From assembly GCF_019097595.1 (NCBI RefSeq), contig NC_080732.1, forward strand, positions 10,959,775-11,023,774: a stretch of 64,000 nt of DNA, written 5' to 3'. Origin of the DNA: Hemibagrus wyckioides (lineage: Eukaryota; Chordata; Actinopteri; Siluriformes; Bagridae). This document shows positions 11,122-22,504 of this stretch, one piece after another. Under the pieces are notes generated by a model. It had not been told where the DNA came from, ran no database searches, and saw only the letters and a program-made list of their open reading frames with translations. Position 1 is the first letter of the stretch. Each line of letters starts with the position of its first letter. The translations under genes were made by a program, and so were the position numbers.

Positions 11122-11579
11122 TATTGGGGGGGTCATCTTGTATTGTCAATTGCAGGCCCTCACTTTTCCGCACTCTCATGTCCTGAGTCTCATCCCCCAA
11201 GGTGGAGGGAATTACCATGTCTGTTCCTATATTTAGCCCTTTTAAGGTTGCAGTCTGAAAGCTAAAGTCAAAAGATGCCATTCTTTATTAATGTCTAAGG
11301 CTATGAAATGGGTCACGTTTCCTACTGCTGGCCCTGAGGGACTCACCTTTTCAAACATAACGAATGCCTCAATTAAAATCCTTTTCAAAAACCATACTTA
11401 TTTTTTGAAGACTCCATCTCCCTCCATTTCTCTCTTTTTCTCTCTTCGCTGTTTTGTGAGATGACATGGGACAGAGAGAGTGAGAAGGTAGCATCCCAGA
11501 GAAAAATTAGAAATGGGAGAGGCTGAAAAACAGGAGGAAGGGACAAAGGAAGGAGGGTAATAAAGTGAGACCTGTAGCA

Positions 11580-11593
11580 CCAGCAGATGGCGG
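11580..11593 (+). promoter_or_regulatory. Candidate CTCF core motif
   Basis: CCAGCAGATGGCGG fits all 14 positions of the vertebrate CTCF core CCASYAGRKGGCRS. CTCF binds such cores through its zinc fingers and anchors chromatin loops in an orientation-dependent way. Single cores also occur by chance and inside repeats, so occupancy is inference. Confidence 0.45.
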
Positions 11594-11599
11594 GGTAAG

Positions 11600-14500
11600 A
11601 ACACTAATCAGTGCTATTAGACAGTTCTTAAAGCTCAGGGGATCCACCAGTCTGCCTGCTTTTCATCTCTACAGTGTCACAAACTCTTAGCTGAGATGCA
11701 TATAAGTTCAATATTTACATGAATTTCCAATTTAAAGACATAAAATTCAGCTTTGGAGATGACATCCTTGCTTTCTTTGATTAAGACACATATAGGGGTA
11801 AATGCAGGTCTCTTGCATGCAAAGCATACTGACAGCAGCTGTACTAATCTGATTTCACTTAATGTGATTCAAAGCAGTCACATTACACTTGATAAATGTG
11901 TAATATATGCTAGTAATTATGTTCTGTGAATAGGTGGTTCTAACATAAGCAATTTTAAGTGTTTCATATAGCAGCCCTTCATGCCACTCAAAGTTTACTT
12001 GCTCTGAGGCATCCTTAAATCTTTTCTTTGCTTAACTGATGAATCTGCCCAAGAGAAATAAAGCAAATTGAACGACTAGTTCTTTTGACTGTTTCAATTT
12101 GAGTGGCAACACAAATTAGGCATGCCGTCTGCATACTTAAAATGAAAATGGAATCGAACAAAACACCACTTAAGAAAGTCAACTGATGGCAGGCAGCTAA
12201 ACATGGAAGGCATCCTGGCTGTCTAACTTACTGAGGGACATGAAAATGATCAGCATCTAAACCCCTCTTCTCCCCATGGCCTGGGTCTGCTTAGCTCCGC
12301 TTGACCTGACTGTTTCCAATTAGCCTTAAGGGAGGAAAGAAAATTAGAAACAAAACACAGCCTTTTTTTCATTCTCTTTAGGGGTTTACAATAGCATAAA
12401 TACACTGAGCAGTTGTATAGCCAGGGATATGACTCAGAGTATGTTATGCTTTTGTGAACATAATCTACACTTTCAGATTCTCTCATGGCTCTATCCCCAA
12501 ATGAACTAACCATCTGAATATATATATATATATATATATTTAAGATTTAATGGTTGGATAATCCATGGTCATTGAGCCTTTCTCTCTCTTCTTCAGATTC
12601 AAACAATAATTAACACACTATGTAATGACTGTATGCAACTACTTTTTTGCATTTCTGACTTCATGACTTCATGATGTTTGCTGAAATATATAAACATTGC
12701 ATGTTGTAATGCAAAAAAAAAAAAAAAAGCAATAATCTAAGTATTAAACATTAAGCATAACCATTAGATGTTTGATCACATTTGTGTGTGATTTAGTTCT
12801 GGTGAAATGAAATTATTTATTTATTTATGATATTACCCAACATAAATAAAACTGATACAAATTTGACAATATACTTGTAGTTAATTGTGAAATTATATAA
12901 TTTTATTGTAACTAACATCCAGAAAAAAGTCTCTAAACACTAAACTATGCTTTTGATTTAGACTCTCTACCTTCAAAAACAGTCCAAAAGTTACAGCAAA
13001 GAAACTGTAAAACCCGGTGACCACCCAGGCTTTCAGCTTCCTGTCTAACTGTTAATCAGTCTCGAAATGGTCATATCACACATTTCACATGACTATTGAC
13101 TGCGATTTTGGGCTCTTCTTCATCCTGACAGTAAAACAAATGACCTGCCTGCACTCTGTGGAAATTGGAAGCCATTTGTGGCTGTTTGGACCTCAAACTT
13201 GTGACAAATAGACGAGCCTGAAGGTGTATAATGTATAATATGACCCATAGGAAATCTGAAAAATATAGATAAATGTGCACCTTTGTTTGTGATAATACTG
13301 CAAATTATTTTTTCATATGCATATTCATATTTATATGCACTGTTTTTATATGGGTACAATATTATAGCATAACAGTGTCACAGTGTCACTACATCTCAGT
13401 TAGATATTTTTATATCTAAAGTTACTCACAGTAAGCTGAAAATACAAGCCTCTACATATCACTAAAACAAATCAGTCCTAAATATATGGAAGCAGAAGAA
13501 ATTAATTTACTATACTTATAGTTGCCTAGCAGACCTGGTGCACAGTCCATGCTAATTAATTTAGAAAATGAGAGATCTGGATAAAGCATAAAGAGACCTA
13601 AAAACCTACTTTAAGTGAACAATATTTCTTTTTCCATTTATTTTTCACTGCTGCTTTTAATAGATGATTGAAGCTGCTTTACAAAGATTTTCTTATTCTT
13701 CTTTTCTAGTCTGTCATATAAAATAAGTCCCCCACCACCACCAAAATGATATTTTTACAATTAGGAGTCAGTATACGAAAATTAAAAGTAATATGTGCCA
13801 AACACTGAACACCATACCTTGTTACAACCATGCTGCTAATGCTCCTTTTCTTAAGGTCTAATCTCTATGACTATCTCTAGTATTGCTCGTAGCGTAAACT
13901 GAGCTTGATATTTAACTGAAAGAAAATGTATTCACAAAAAATAGATGGATTTGATTACAGTATAGTTGATAGTCTAAGGAGAAAGGCTTTAACTTTAATG
14001 GGCCATATTCAGAGTTGAATTTAGCTCACCTAGTTAAGATCATAACTGCATGGGGAGGAGTTTCCTGAAAATAGAGGCGTGTCTCTGGCAGGCTCATACA
14101 GAAGTCATTGCTAAATTAGCATTTTATTAAATAGATAAAATTATGGACATTACTTAGTTAAAGTGAGAATCCTTCAAATTATGGGCATGTTTTTATTTAA
14201 AGAGAAAACACAAAATACCAAAAATGTGTTTATTTGATTACACAAATTAAAATAGTTAATTAAAAGCATGATAGCATGATAGTCTATGCCCTGTGTACAC
14301 ATTTCAGTTTCAATCTTGGCATTGATTAAATATCTTGTGTCCACATTAAATTGTATGCACAAATAACTGCATTCATGTGATATTAAATGTACAATAAATC
14401 ATTTTTGTGGCCTGTCCAGTCACTTGCTACAACCCTGAATAGTAGAGACAGCATTTTCACCCCTGCCTTAGCTTGATATTTCTGCTGCTGTATTTCTAGT

Positions 14501-14790
14501 TCATTAACCAAAAAATAGAAAGTGCTGGATCAAATGCTATTTTATTAACTGCTGTATAATGTGGAAGCCATGTTTTAAAAGTAAACCAAATATGCAATGA
14601 TAGCTACACTAAGAGTTTTGATGTAGCAAAATATTGGCAGTGTTGTAGATGTTTATTTCACTGTTTATCCACTCATTCATATACCATCATATTAGCCTTT
14701 TTTACTTGTTTATTTTTAAATAAATTTTTAAGTTATTTTAATTGATTCTACTGAATATATTGTCACATTGCTTTAAATTTAAGGTCAACA
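11600..14790. other. AT-rich intergenic stretch
   Basis: Unique AT-rich DNA with small repeats: a (TA)n of about 10 units at 12520-12540 and an A16 run at 12713-12728. A slightly more complex patch at 12255-12335 contains CAATTAGCC. I see no exon, RNA gene or transposon boundary. Short open frames here have no family features. Confidence 0.4.
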
Positions 14791-14792
14791 AG

Positions 14793-14794
14793 AA

Positions 14795-14845
<51 letters not shown>

Positions 14846-14846
14846 G
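14793..14846. repeat. (AAAT)n microsatellite
   Basis: About 13 units of AAAT/TAAA, 65 bp left of the Tc1 insertion. Similar tracts occur at 31406 and 55217. Confidence 0.97.
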
Positions 14847-14911
14847 ATTTAAATCTCCTGATGCTTAAAGGCAGAGGTCTAGAAAAACCTCAAATGCTCC
14901 TTTTCAAGATA

Positions 14912-14940
14912 CACTATATTGCCAAAAGTATTCACTCACC
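14912..14940 (+). repeat. Tc1 terminal inverted repeat, left (transposase 3' side)
   Basis: 29 bp starting CACTATATTGCCAAAAGTAT right after the TA target. Single mismatch to its partner at 14934 (A here). It is the presumed binding and cleavage site for the transposase. Confidence 0.95.
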
Positions 14941-14993
14941 TGCCTTGACTCGCATATGAACTTAAGTGACATCCCATTCCTAATCCATAGGGT

Positions 14994-16025
14994 TCAATAT
15001 GACGTCGGTCCACCCTTTGCAGCTATAACAGCTTCAACTCTTCTGGGAAGGCTGTCCACAAGGTTTAGGAGTGTGTTTATGGGAAATTTTGACCATTCTT
15101 CCAGAAGCGCATTTGTGAGGTCACACACTGATGTTGGACGAGAAGGCCTGGCTCTCAGTCTCCGCTCTAATTCATCCCAAAGGTGTTCTATCGGGTTGAG
15201 GTCAGGACTCTGTGCAGGCCAGTCAAGTTCATCCACACCAGACTCTGTCATCCATGTCTTTATGGACCTTGCTTTGTGCACTGGTGCACAGTCATTTTGG
15301 AAGAGGAAGGGACCAGCTCCAAACTGTTCCCACAAAGTTGGGAGCATGGAATTGTCCAAAATGTCTTGGTATGCTGAAGCATTCAGAGTTCCTTTCACTG
15401 GAACTAAGGGGCCAAGCCCAGCTCCTGAAAAACAACCCCACACCATAATCCCCCCTCCACCAAACTTTACACTTGGCACAATGCAGTCAGACAAGTACCG
15501 TTCTCCTGGCAACCGCCAAACCCAGACTCGTCCATCAGATTGCCAGATGGAGAAGCGCGATTCGTCACTCCAGAGAACGCGTCTCCACTGCTCTAGAGTC
15601 CAGTGGCGGCGTGCTTTACACCACTGCATCCGATGCTTTGCATTACACTTGGTGATGTATGGCTTGGATGCAGCTGCTCGGCCATGGAAACCCATTCCAT
15701 GAAGCTCTCTGCGCACTGTTCTTGAGCTAATCTGAAGGCCACATGAAGTTTGGAGGTCTGTAGCGATTGACTCTGCAGAAAGTTGGCGACCTCTTCGCAC
15801 TATGCGCCTCAGCATCCGCTGACCCCGCTCCGTCTTTTTACGTGGCCTACCACTTCGTGGCTGAGTTGCTGTCGTTCCCAAACACTTCCACGTTCTTATA
15901 ATACAGCTGACAGTTGACTGTGGAATATTTAGGAGCGAGGAAATTTCACGACTGGATTTGTTGCACAGGTGGCATCCTATCACAGTTCCACGCTGGAATT
16001 CACTGAGCTCCTGAGAGCGACCCAT
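14994..16025 (-). CDS. Tc1-like transposase, DD34E, apparently full length
   Basis: Cut-and-paste transposase that binds the element's inverted ends and inserts it at TA. The open frame runs to 16109 (371 residues). I prefer the ATG at 16023-16025 ([13 protein letters not shown]...) because it gives 343 residues, the usual Tc1 length. The catalytic triad then falls at D154 (WSDESRF), D245 (QNDCAPVH) and E280 (NPIEHLW), within one residue of Sleeping Beauty's 153/244/279, with 34 residues between the second D and E. ATGs at 16058 and 16109 are alternatives. The N-terminal half holds the paired-like PAI and RED helix-turn-helix regions separated by a GRPRKK motif (residues 59-64). The C-terminus has the [17 protein letters not shown] block of Tc1 enzymes. 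No stop or frameshift is present. Residues 37-54 read SSTVSCI-like then RTWKCLG where the family I recall has G and basic residues; this could weaken DNA binding. The gene has no introns and its promoter is not identifiable. Confidence 0.93.
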   Translation of the reverse strand: MGRSQELSEFQRGTVIGCHLCNKSSREISSLLNIPQSTVSCIIRTWKCLGTTATQPRSGRPRKKTERGQRMLRRIVRRGRQLSAESIATDLQTSCGLQISSRTVRRELHGMGFHGRAAASKPYITKCNAKHRMQWCKARRHWTLEQWRRVLWSDESRFSIWQSDGRVWVWRLPGERYLSDCIVPSVKFGGGGIMVWGCFSGAGLGPLVPVKGTLNASAYQDILDNSMLPTLWEQFGAGPFLFQNDCAPVHKARSIKTWMTESGVDELDWPAQSPDLNPIEHLWDELERRLRARPSRPTSVCDLTNALLEEWSKFPINTLLNLVDSLPRRVEAVIAAKGGPTSY

Positions 16026-16130
16026 TCTTTCACAAATGTTTGTAAAAACAGTCTGCATGCCTAGGTGCTTGATTTTATACACCTGTGGCCATGGAAGTGA
16101 TTGGAACATCTGATTCTGATTATTTGGATG

Positions 16131-16159
16131 GGTGAGCGAATACTTTTGGCAATATAGTG
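16131..16159 (-). repeat. Tc1 terminal inverted repeat, right (transposase 5' side)
   Basis: Reverse complement begins CACTATATTGCCAAAAGTAT and differs from the left end only at 16137. It is followed by TA at 16160-16161. Confidence 0.95.
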
Positions 16160-16734
16160 TATATCTGGGGGAGTAAACTATTTGCGGGTCATTTTAATCA
16201 TCCAAATTGGCATTCCAGAAAATCAACTTAATCACTAAATGCTAAGAACTTTCTATTGGTAGATATCTTTGAATGGAGGTCTCCAGTTATGAACACATCC
16301 TTAGATAACAATGTTTAACCTCTCAAAATCACAGGATGTGTCTGAGGGTCCAGACTTCATTCATTCTTCACTCTGATATCTGCATACATTTTCTGTTTAT
16401 TTCAGTGTATTTTCTGTATAATAAATGTGTGTAAAGTAAAGGCTTAATATGGATTCTTTCTGTGAATTTTGATTTTCTTATGATCATTTTCCCATCCTAT
16501 AGTGTTTTTACTGAGCTTTAATGGAATGACTATATGGAAAACCAGAGCACATTCAGCTCATCGGTTAATAACCAGTAGATATGTTAGACCAGGATGACCT
16601 GTGAATATGCTAATAGGATGTTTACTTATTTTGTGTATATTGCATTTTTAATGTTAATTTTGAAATAATTGAATCTTTATGTGGCCTAGTTCTGTGGCTA
16701 AACTATTCGGAGTCTGAGTGAGCTGTAACCTAAG

Positions 16735-17105
16735 GAATAGTTTTTCATACTGTAAACTGCTCCATTGAACGCCATTCATCTCCCCATGGTCGTCTCCTAA
16801 ATACAGATATCAATTAGGCTAAAGCATGCAGCAATAGCTCCCATGCTAACCATCAGTGGAAGAACGAATGGATCTACTGGGATATTGACTGCAGCACTGA
16901 TGGCTTCGTAAGTGGGCTGACCAAGGGTAATTAAACCAGCATTATCCTGTTAGCGAGTTTACAGGCTTTTGGTGTGGTGACTGGAGCATCGCAGAGCAGC
17001 TGTGCAGCAGAGAGACAGTACGTAAAGGCCGATAATGTACTCTGGCTAATCGTGCTGGACTGCTCTTTATATGAGAGTGTCCTTGATGAATGTGAAGTCA
17101 CACCA
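16735..17105. promoter_or_regulatory. Candidate conserved-noncoding-like island
   Basis: Mid-GC, high-complexity DNA free of simple repeats in an AT-rich setting, with stops in every frame. It includes a homeodomain core TAATTA at 16928-16933 within GGGTAATTAAACC and a SOX-like CCATTGA near 16763. The look is that of vertebrate developmental enhancers. Conservation is inferred, not observed. Confidence 0.3.
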
Positions 17106-17534
17106 AAATTACAGAGATAATTACTATATGGCTAAGATTAATAACTTTATTATCCAGAATATTTCACTTTAAAAAGCCAAGAAAATGTATATGTCATTCT
17201 GCAAATCTAAATTTACCAAGAGTCAATTAACCAGCTTATTTTCAAACTCATTATTCACTAATACCACCTTACGAAAGGCACCTTGAAAAGTGAATTTAAT
17301 ATGTAAAAAGGGTCAGAAAGTCTCAAGTACAATTATGTGGAAATTTGTTTTAGAGAGTATAAAGACATTAGTGGCTCTCCTCATTAAAGATTATATTGAA
17401 AAGCTTATTTAGTAGTGCTGTGCAGTCACGTTTATCCTTATTTAATTAGAATAATCAATAATTAATGTGGAACTATTAAAATGTTCCTCTGGATTTAGCC
17501 TATTCATTTAAACATTTGTAAACCATATAAAAGC

Positions 17535-17558
17535 ACGCACACACACACACACACACAG
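17535..17558. repeat. (CA)n microsatellite
   Basis: Short CA run. Confidence 0.93.
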
Positions 17559-18120
17559 TTCTTTCTTTGTCTCTTTTTATAATGGAGCTGATATACTCAA
17601 TTTTGTTCAATCATACTGGCCTCATACTGGCCTGAGATCCTTCCTAGCCTCACTTCTAATGTCATTTTTATAACACATTTGTATTTTCTTTACTATAATA
17701 TAATTACACAGTTCAGTTTAGACAAGTGTGATCCTGCAGGATTCAAAGTGTGATCTCTAGAATTGGTGTAATTCCAGGTGTATCACACTCATTAGAGTTT
17801 TAGTTACATAAATAGTTCTTAAATTTTTGCCATTAAGATTCAGATCAGTTATTCATTAGAGGAAGTACACTGTAAAGGACACTGACTTCTCACTAGTCTC
17901 ATCAGCACATGCAGTCTGTGAATAATAACACTGTCATTGGATATGATGTAAATGACAGGAAGTGGAGATTTGCACTTCTTGGGGGTTTTATCAGTTCAGG
18001 TAAGTAGGCCACGTGGGATAGTATGGAATGGCATGATGCGAAAGCTAAAAGTGTGCAAATCAGGTAAGAATTTCACAATGCAGGGTAAAGAATTTATTTT
18101 ATGGAATCTACAGAGCACTT

Positions 18121-18643
18121 ACTACTGTTACCAATACAATTATTATTGCTACTGATAATACTGCTGCTACTATTAATACTATTATTATTACTTATGCTAT
18201 TACTAATAGCATGACTACAAATGCTAGTACAACTACTGCTACTACTGATGCTAATACTGGTACTACTATTAATGCTTTTACTATTACTACTGCTACTAAT
18301 GCTAGTAATTTTACTGCTGGTACTACTAATACGGTTGCTTCTGCTTACTATTTACACTACTAATTACTACAACTATCAGTAATGCTATCACTACTACTTA
18401 AGCTGGTACAACTCCTTCTACCAATGCTACTATGGCAATTGCTACTACAACTTCTACTATTACAAATGCTAATACTTATAATATAACTGCTAGTGCAACT
18501 ATTTTTGCTACTAATACTGCTACTAAACTAACGCTATTACTATTACTACTGCTGTAGCTACTACTATTACTACTACAACTACTACTATTACTAATGCTGT
18601 TACTACTACTGCTCTAATGCTGCTGCTGCTACAACTGCTGTTG

Positions 18644-18679
<36 letters not shown>

Positions 18680-18680
18680 T
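18121..18680. repeat. Degenerate CTA/ACT triplet tract (cryptic simple sequence)
   Basis: About 560 bp composed almost wholly of variants of ACT, GCT, AAT and ATT triplets, ending in a clean (ACT)n block at 18640-18676. The period-3 texture holds throughout but individual units are heavily diverged. It looks like a once-long trinucleotide array that decayed by point mutation while its right end kept expanding. Period 3 here is not coding: stops (TAA, TAG) are part of the repeat. Confidence 0.85.
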
Positions 18681-19156
18681 GCTCTAACTCAAAGCCTTAA
18701 TGATTAAGATCACATATTGCTAAACTAGATTGGATTGATTCATCACCCTCTACCACTAAATTAAAAAATAATTTTTAGCATATAATTTTTTTTAATCATT
18801 CTTACCCATACCAAATCTGTTAGATATCCCACTAGGAATTACATTTTTTGTTATTTTACTTTAAAATAATGCACTGCATTAATTGAATTAACGATTCACA
18901 TACAATGCTGTTAAATAACAAAACAGTATTTTGTTGTAACCTAAACTTATAGCATTTTTAACACTGGTACTACTGCTACCTTCTATTAGTACAAAGCAAT
19001 GGATGAGGAGAATAGATTGTTGGTTAGTTTGATTTTTGACACCAGATTAGCAGAAAAATATAGACTTTAGCTTTAATTCGCCTGTGTAATTATAGCATTA
19101 GATATTAGATTAGATTCTTCATATTTGAGGGTTGCAGTTAAGCTTACAACTCTCTA

Positions 19157-19158
<2 letters not shown>

Positions 19159-19218
<60 letters not shown>
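19159..19218. repeat. (TA)n microsatellite
   Basis: About 30 perfect TA units. It can extrude as a cruciform under torsion and is prone to length change. Confidence 0.97.
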
Positions 19219-19221
<3 letters not shown>

Positions 19222-19309
19222 GTGTAGTATGTTGTATGTGTCTTTTCTGGGAATTCCACAATAAAATGACTGTTATTTATCATTACAAAGCTCTTTATCA
19301 TTTAGTCAA

Positions 19310-19475
19310 TAAAAGGGCTCTGGTGCTGTCTCTCCTCTGGCTCCACAGTGGGCTGAGAGTCAGATATCTGTATTAGTCTGCCATAGCCCAGGGGCCAGCT
19401 GTGTCAAAAGCTAAATCATGATCTGCACTGGCTTTCTGGCTAAATTGTGTATGAAGGCCTGGGGCAGAAAAGGTG
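19310..19475. promoter_or_regulatory. Candidate conserved-noncoding-like island
   Basis: Complex mid-GC segment with no simple repeats or open frame, including CCATAGCCCAGGGGCCAGCT near 19381. Function is inferred from texture alone. Confidence 0.22.
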
Positions 19476-20019
19476 CACTCACTCATTACTTGAAACAAAA
19501 AGAGAAGAAAAAAAGAAGTTTTTCTCTCTCTTTCTCTCTCTCATTCACTCTATCCCACTGAACTACAATAAAGATGGATTTTTGCACTTACATGCACATA
19601 GGCAAAATTAGGGTCACATGTCATCTGCACAGCCAATATTTCCACCATTGTTGAACTTTGAATGCAAATTGTATCCATGAGTTATTTAATTCTGTAGACT
19701 AGATGTGTGTAAATGTACATGCCTGGAGGCTCTTAGAAAGAGACAATGGTGTGGTTGGCCAGGTAAACAGGTAAGGTCAGTCTACTCTATTCTATTCATC
19801 CATATATTGTCTATTAATATTATATTCTGCTTGAATGACCGTTATTCTGATGTGCCACATGCTGTGTCCTGCTTGAGGGTGAAGTTAGGGACAGGGAGCT
19901 CTGTTTTGCACATGCAGCTGCTGAAGGGCTGTCTCTTGCAATGCACAGAGAAAGTGTGTGTATTGCATAAGGGTTTGCTGAAGCCAGCCTCACTCCTTCT
20001 TCCACCTTCAGGACATTAT

Positions 20020-20345
20020 CACCTTGGCAGCACACACAGGGGCTGCACCCGCTTCCCCACGGGCTGCACTTCCTGCTAGGGCTAATTAATTAAAAGGGCA
20101 ACTTGGCCACAATGGAAACTGGGCCCTGAGCCTTTTCACTTTTAGTCTCTCACAGTGGATACCTACACATTTATCACATCTCTTTCTGTTTTTAATATGA
20201 TGGGTGGCAGCTCCATATTCTATGTCTACATAAGAGAGGACAACATGCAGATATGAATGCATACATCTATCTGGGTTAAAGATGTGACATTTGCATAGTT
20301 GTTTAAAAATAAACTGAGCTGATTCATCCTCCAGTAGAGCTAATT
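20020..20345. promoter_or_regulatory. Candidate conserved-noncoding-like island
   Basis: Contains overlapping homeodomain cores (TAATTAATTA, 20083-20092) embedded in GC-richer complex sequence with GGGCAACTTGGCCACAATGG (20096-20115). The CCACAATGG portion is SOX-like. No coding frame is credible. Confidence 0.28.
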
Positions 20346-20405
20346 TTAGCATCACAGAATAAGTAAAATAGGGGATATATAATTGTTAGTAGTGATTTCC
20401 TCAAC

Positions 20406-20465
<60 letters not shown>
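20406..20465. repeat. (TTA)n microsatellite
   Basis: About 20 perfect TTA units. Confidence 0.97.
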
Positions 20466-20467
<2 letters not shown>

Positions 20468-21012
20468 TCCTTGAAAATTCAACTCTATCTTATTCCGCAT
20501 ATGAAATTTCTATGGTCTTCTGCACATAATGGATTTCTTATATACCTTTCCATTTATAGTTGTAAAGTTTATTTGATATATTTGAGCAGTCATGTGTAGC
20601 TATGAGAGGCTGTATAGGCATGCTGCTGAACAAGAAAGAGAAGTTCAACCAACTATATCATTAACCTAATCACAAGACCTGCTTGGAGACATTAACATAC
20701 ATATTCACGGTTAAATTGAGAAAAGGAGTGGACTGAAACAGAATAGCAAATGAGTGCAAGAGACATCATAGCACCACATTTAATGAAAGGTTACGTTTTC
20801 ATTTACTCTCTATTGACTGAACTAAAAGAGCCATTTTTTATTTTATTGGCATGATGTGGCCCATTAGTGTTCTATTGGAATTGGTGTTTTCTTATCCCCC
20901 ACCCATTCTCACTTGGTTACTATAGTGATAGCTCCAAGTGAGAAAGACAGTGAACACACAACTTTCCTCATACACACTCTCTTTCTACTGCAAGTTCGCA
21001 CCATTTTTAAGA

Positions 21013-21017
21013 CACAG

Positions 21018-21062
<45 letters not shown>

Positions 21063-21079
21063 CAAACACACACACAGCA
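21013..21079. repeat. (CA)n microsatellite, interrupted
   Basis: CA run with CAAA interruptions at intervals, then CAGCACAACACAACA. Confidence 0.95.
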
Positions 21080-21114
21080 CAACACAACATGGCGGGTAAT
21101 TTCCCATCGATCTG

Positions 21115-21310
21115 TTGTTGCTACTCACCCTGGCACATCAATGACAATCTAATTCCATTCAGCAGATTGCATTGGCCTTGTCTCAGCAAAGTGACAAGAC
21201 ACATTGCTGCTGCTCCTAACCCAATAAGCGCAGGTTAGTTCAGCTGAGATTAGGTCATCACTGCTTGCCAGCCTCCCCACTCACATCCATTTAACTCCAA
21301 ACCTTAAGTA
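21115..21310. promoter_or_regulatory. Candidate conserved-noncoding-like island
   Basis: Complex, repeat-free segment with CATCAATGACAATCTAATTC near 21137 and CCCAATAAGCGCAGG near 21219. No coding frame is credible. Conservation is untested. Confidence 0.22.
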
Positions 21311-21615
21311 GAGCAATGGGTGATGATGTGCCTTTATTTTAATTCCCTATCTGATCCTCAGATTACGGTGCAGATATTAAATATTATTATAAAGTGGACT
21401 AACTGCATACACACAATTTAGGTTGCAGTGTATTACTATTGTATTAAATATACACATCACACAGCACTGTCTTTTAAACTTAATAATCTAATTAATACAA
21501 ATATCTCATGCTATAATAAGCTGTAGGTGTGTATTGTCCTCCCAATTTACTGTTTGTGCTTATAGTTAGGGAGCCTATTAATACAATCAGAAGCTAGAAC
21601 AAGTCCTAATCTTTT

Positions 21616-21650
21616 CACACACACACACACACACACACACATGCACACAC
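21616..21650. repeat. (CA)n microsatellite
   Basis: CA run of about 17 units with one ATG interruption. It defines the repeat end of the 141-residue antisense frame here. Confidence 0.95.
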
Positions 21651-22199
21651 ATAAAAGTGAAAGGAAAGACGAGACAAGCACTGCTTAATCAAATCTGTTT
21701 TTATTAACCTATGTCTATTTGGTGCATAGCACCAGAGAAAGTGTGTTTCTATGGCTGTATTTCTGTTAGCAGGCAAATGCAAGTAGGGCACCAGATGGCT
21801 CTTCCTCCAGTCTGCTGCGACATAGAGGACTCTCTCTTCAGGATCAAACAGGTCACAGGACAGTTCAACCCTCCGACATGGCCATCTGGCCTGCAAGGTC
21901 AGGGCTCCAGAAAGACTTATTTGACGCACCGCATGACACTGTATTAGCTTCCATTTTTTCCCCTTCCTTTCTGCACCAGGCTTACCATGTTGATCTTTTT
22001 TTGGCATTTGCACACCAGTATCTGTGCTAAGCTGCCACATAGTTTAGCATCCCACAGATTCACAGCAGTGGCCTGTCTATCAGAGCACCTTCTCTGCCAT
22101 CCGGTTTTGTTTAGTCCCCCCCCCCCATGCCCTGTCTGTACAGTCTGGAGACGATCATCCACTGGCTTGTGCTTCCCTATGTTTTTTTTTATTCTTTAA

Positions 22200-22500
22200 A
22201 CTGTAAACTTTATGGCCTCATTTTCTGTCTGTGGCTGGCCTCGGCTGGCTTCCCTGCCACTTTCACAAGCAGTAAATGTGTCTCAGAAGCCTTTCATCTG
22301 GGTTGCTGTAGCGAGTACCTGGGGTCTGCGGCCCTTCGGCTGATTACTGGCCTGATAAAAACTGCCCACTTATGGGGCTTTAAAGATGCTTGCGTCGCCG
22401 CGGTTACAGACCATAAACTAGTTATGGCCTGCTGCACTAATTAATTGTTTCCTTACCCATTAATTTAGCTTACCACAGATGACTTAGAGACACAGTTTAG
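22200..22500. promoter_or_regulatory. Candidate conserved-noncoding-like island
   Basis: Among the more complex, GC-richer stretches of the middle of the window, ending in an overlapping homeodomain core (TAATTAATT, 22438-22446). CpG-containing patches such as TTGCGTCGCCGCGGTTACAG (22390-22409) stand out in otherwise CpG-poor DNA. Frames crossing it on both strands show no family features. Confidence 0.3.
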
Positions 22501-22504
22501 TGTA

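Larger units (their letters stand above)
14912..16159 (-). mobile_element. Intact Tc1/mariner (Tc1-like) transposon
   Basis: A 1248-bp element bounded by TA dinucleotides at 14910-14911 and 16160-16161, the standard target duplication of Tc1/mariner insertion. Terminal inverted repeats at 14912-14940 and 16131-16159 begin CACTATATTGCCAAAAGTAT and agree at 28 of 29 bases, differing only at 14934/16137. Between them is one uninterrupted transposase gene on the minus strand. The short single-copy ends resemble classic Tc1 rather than the long IR/DR arrangement of Sleeping Beauty. High end identity and an open gene imply a recent insertion. The sequence is close to a family I remember as abundant in many teleosts. 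Confidence 0.97.

Noticed and set aside
14956..15702. 248-residue open frame on the + strand inside the Tc1 element
   Set aside because: It is antisense to the transposase over its full length and has no domain of its own.
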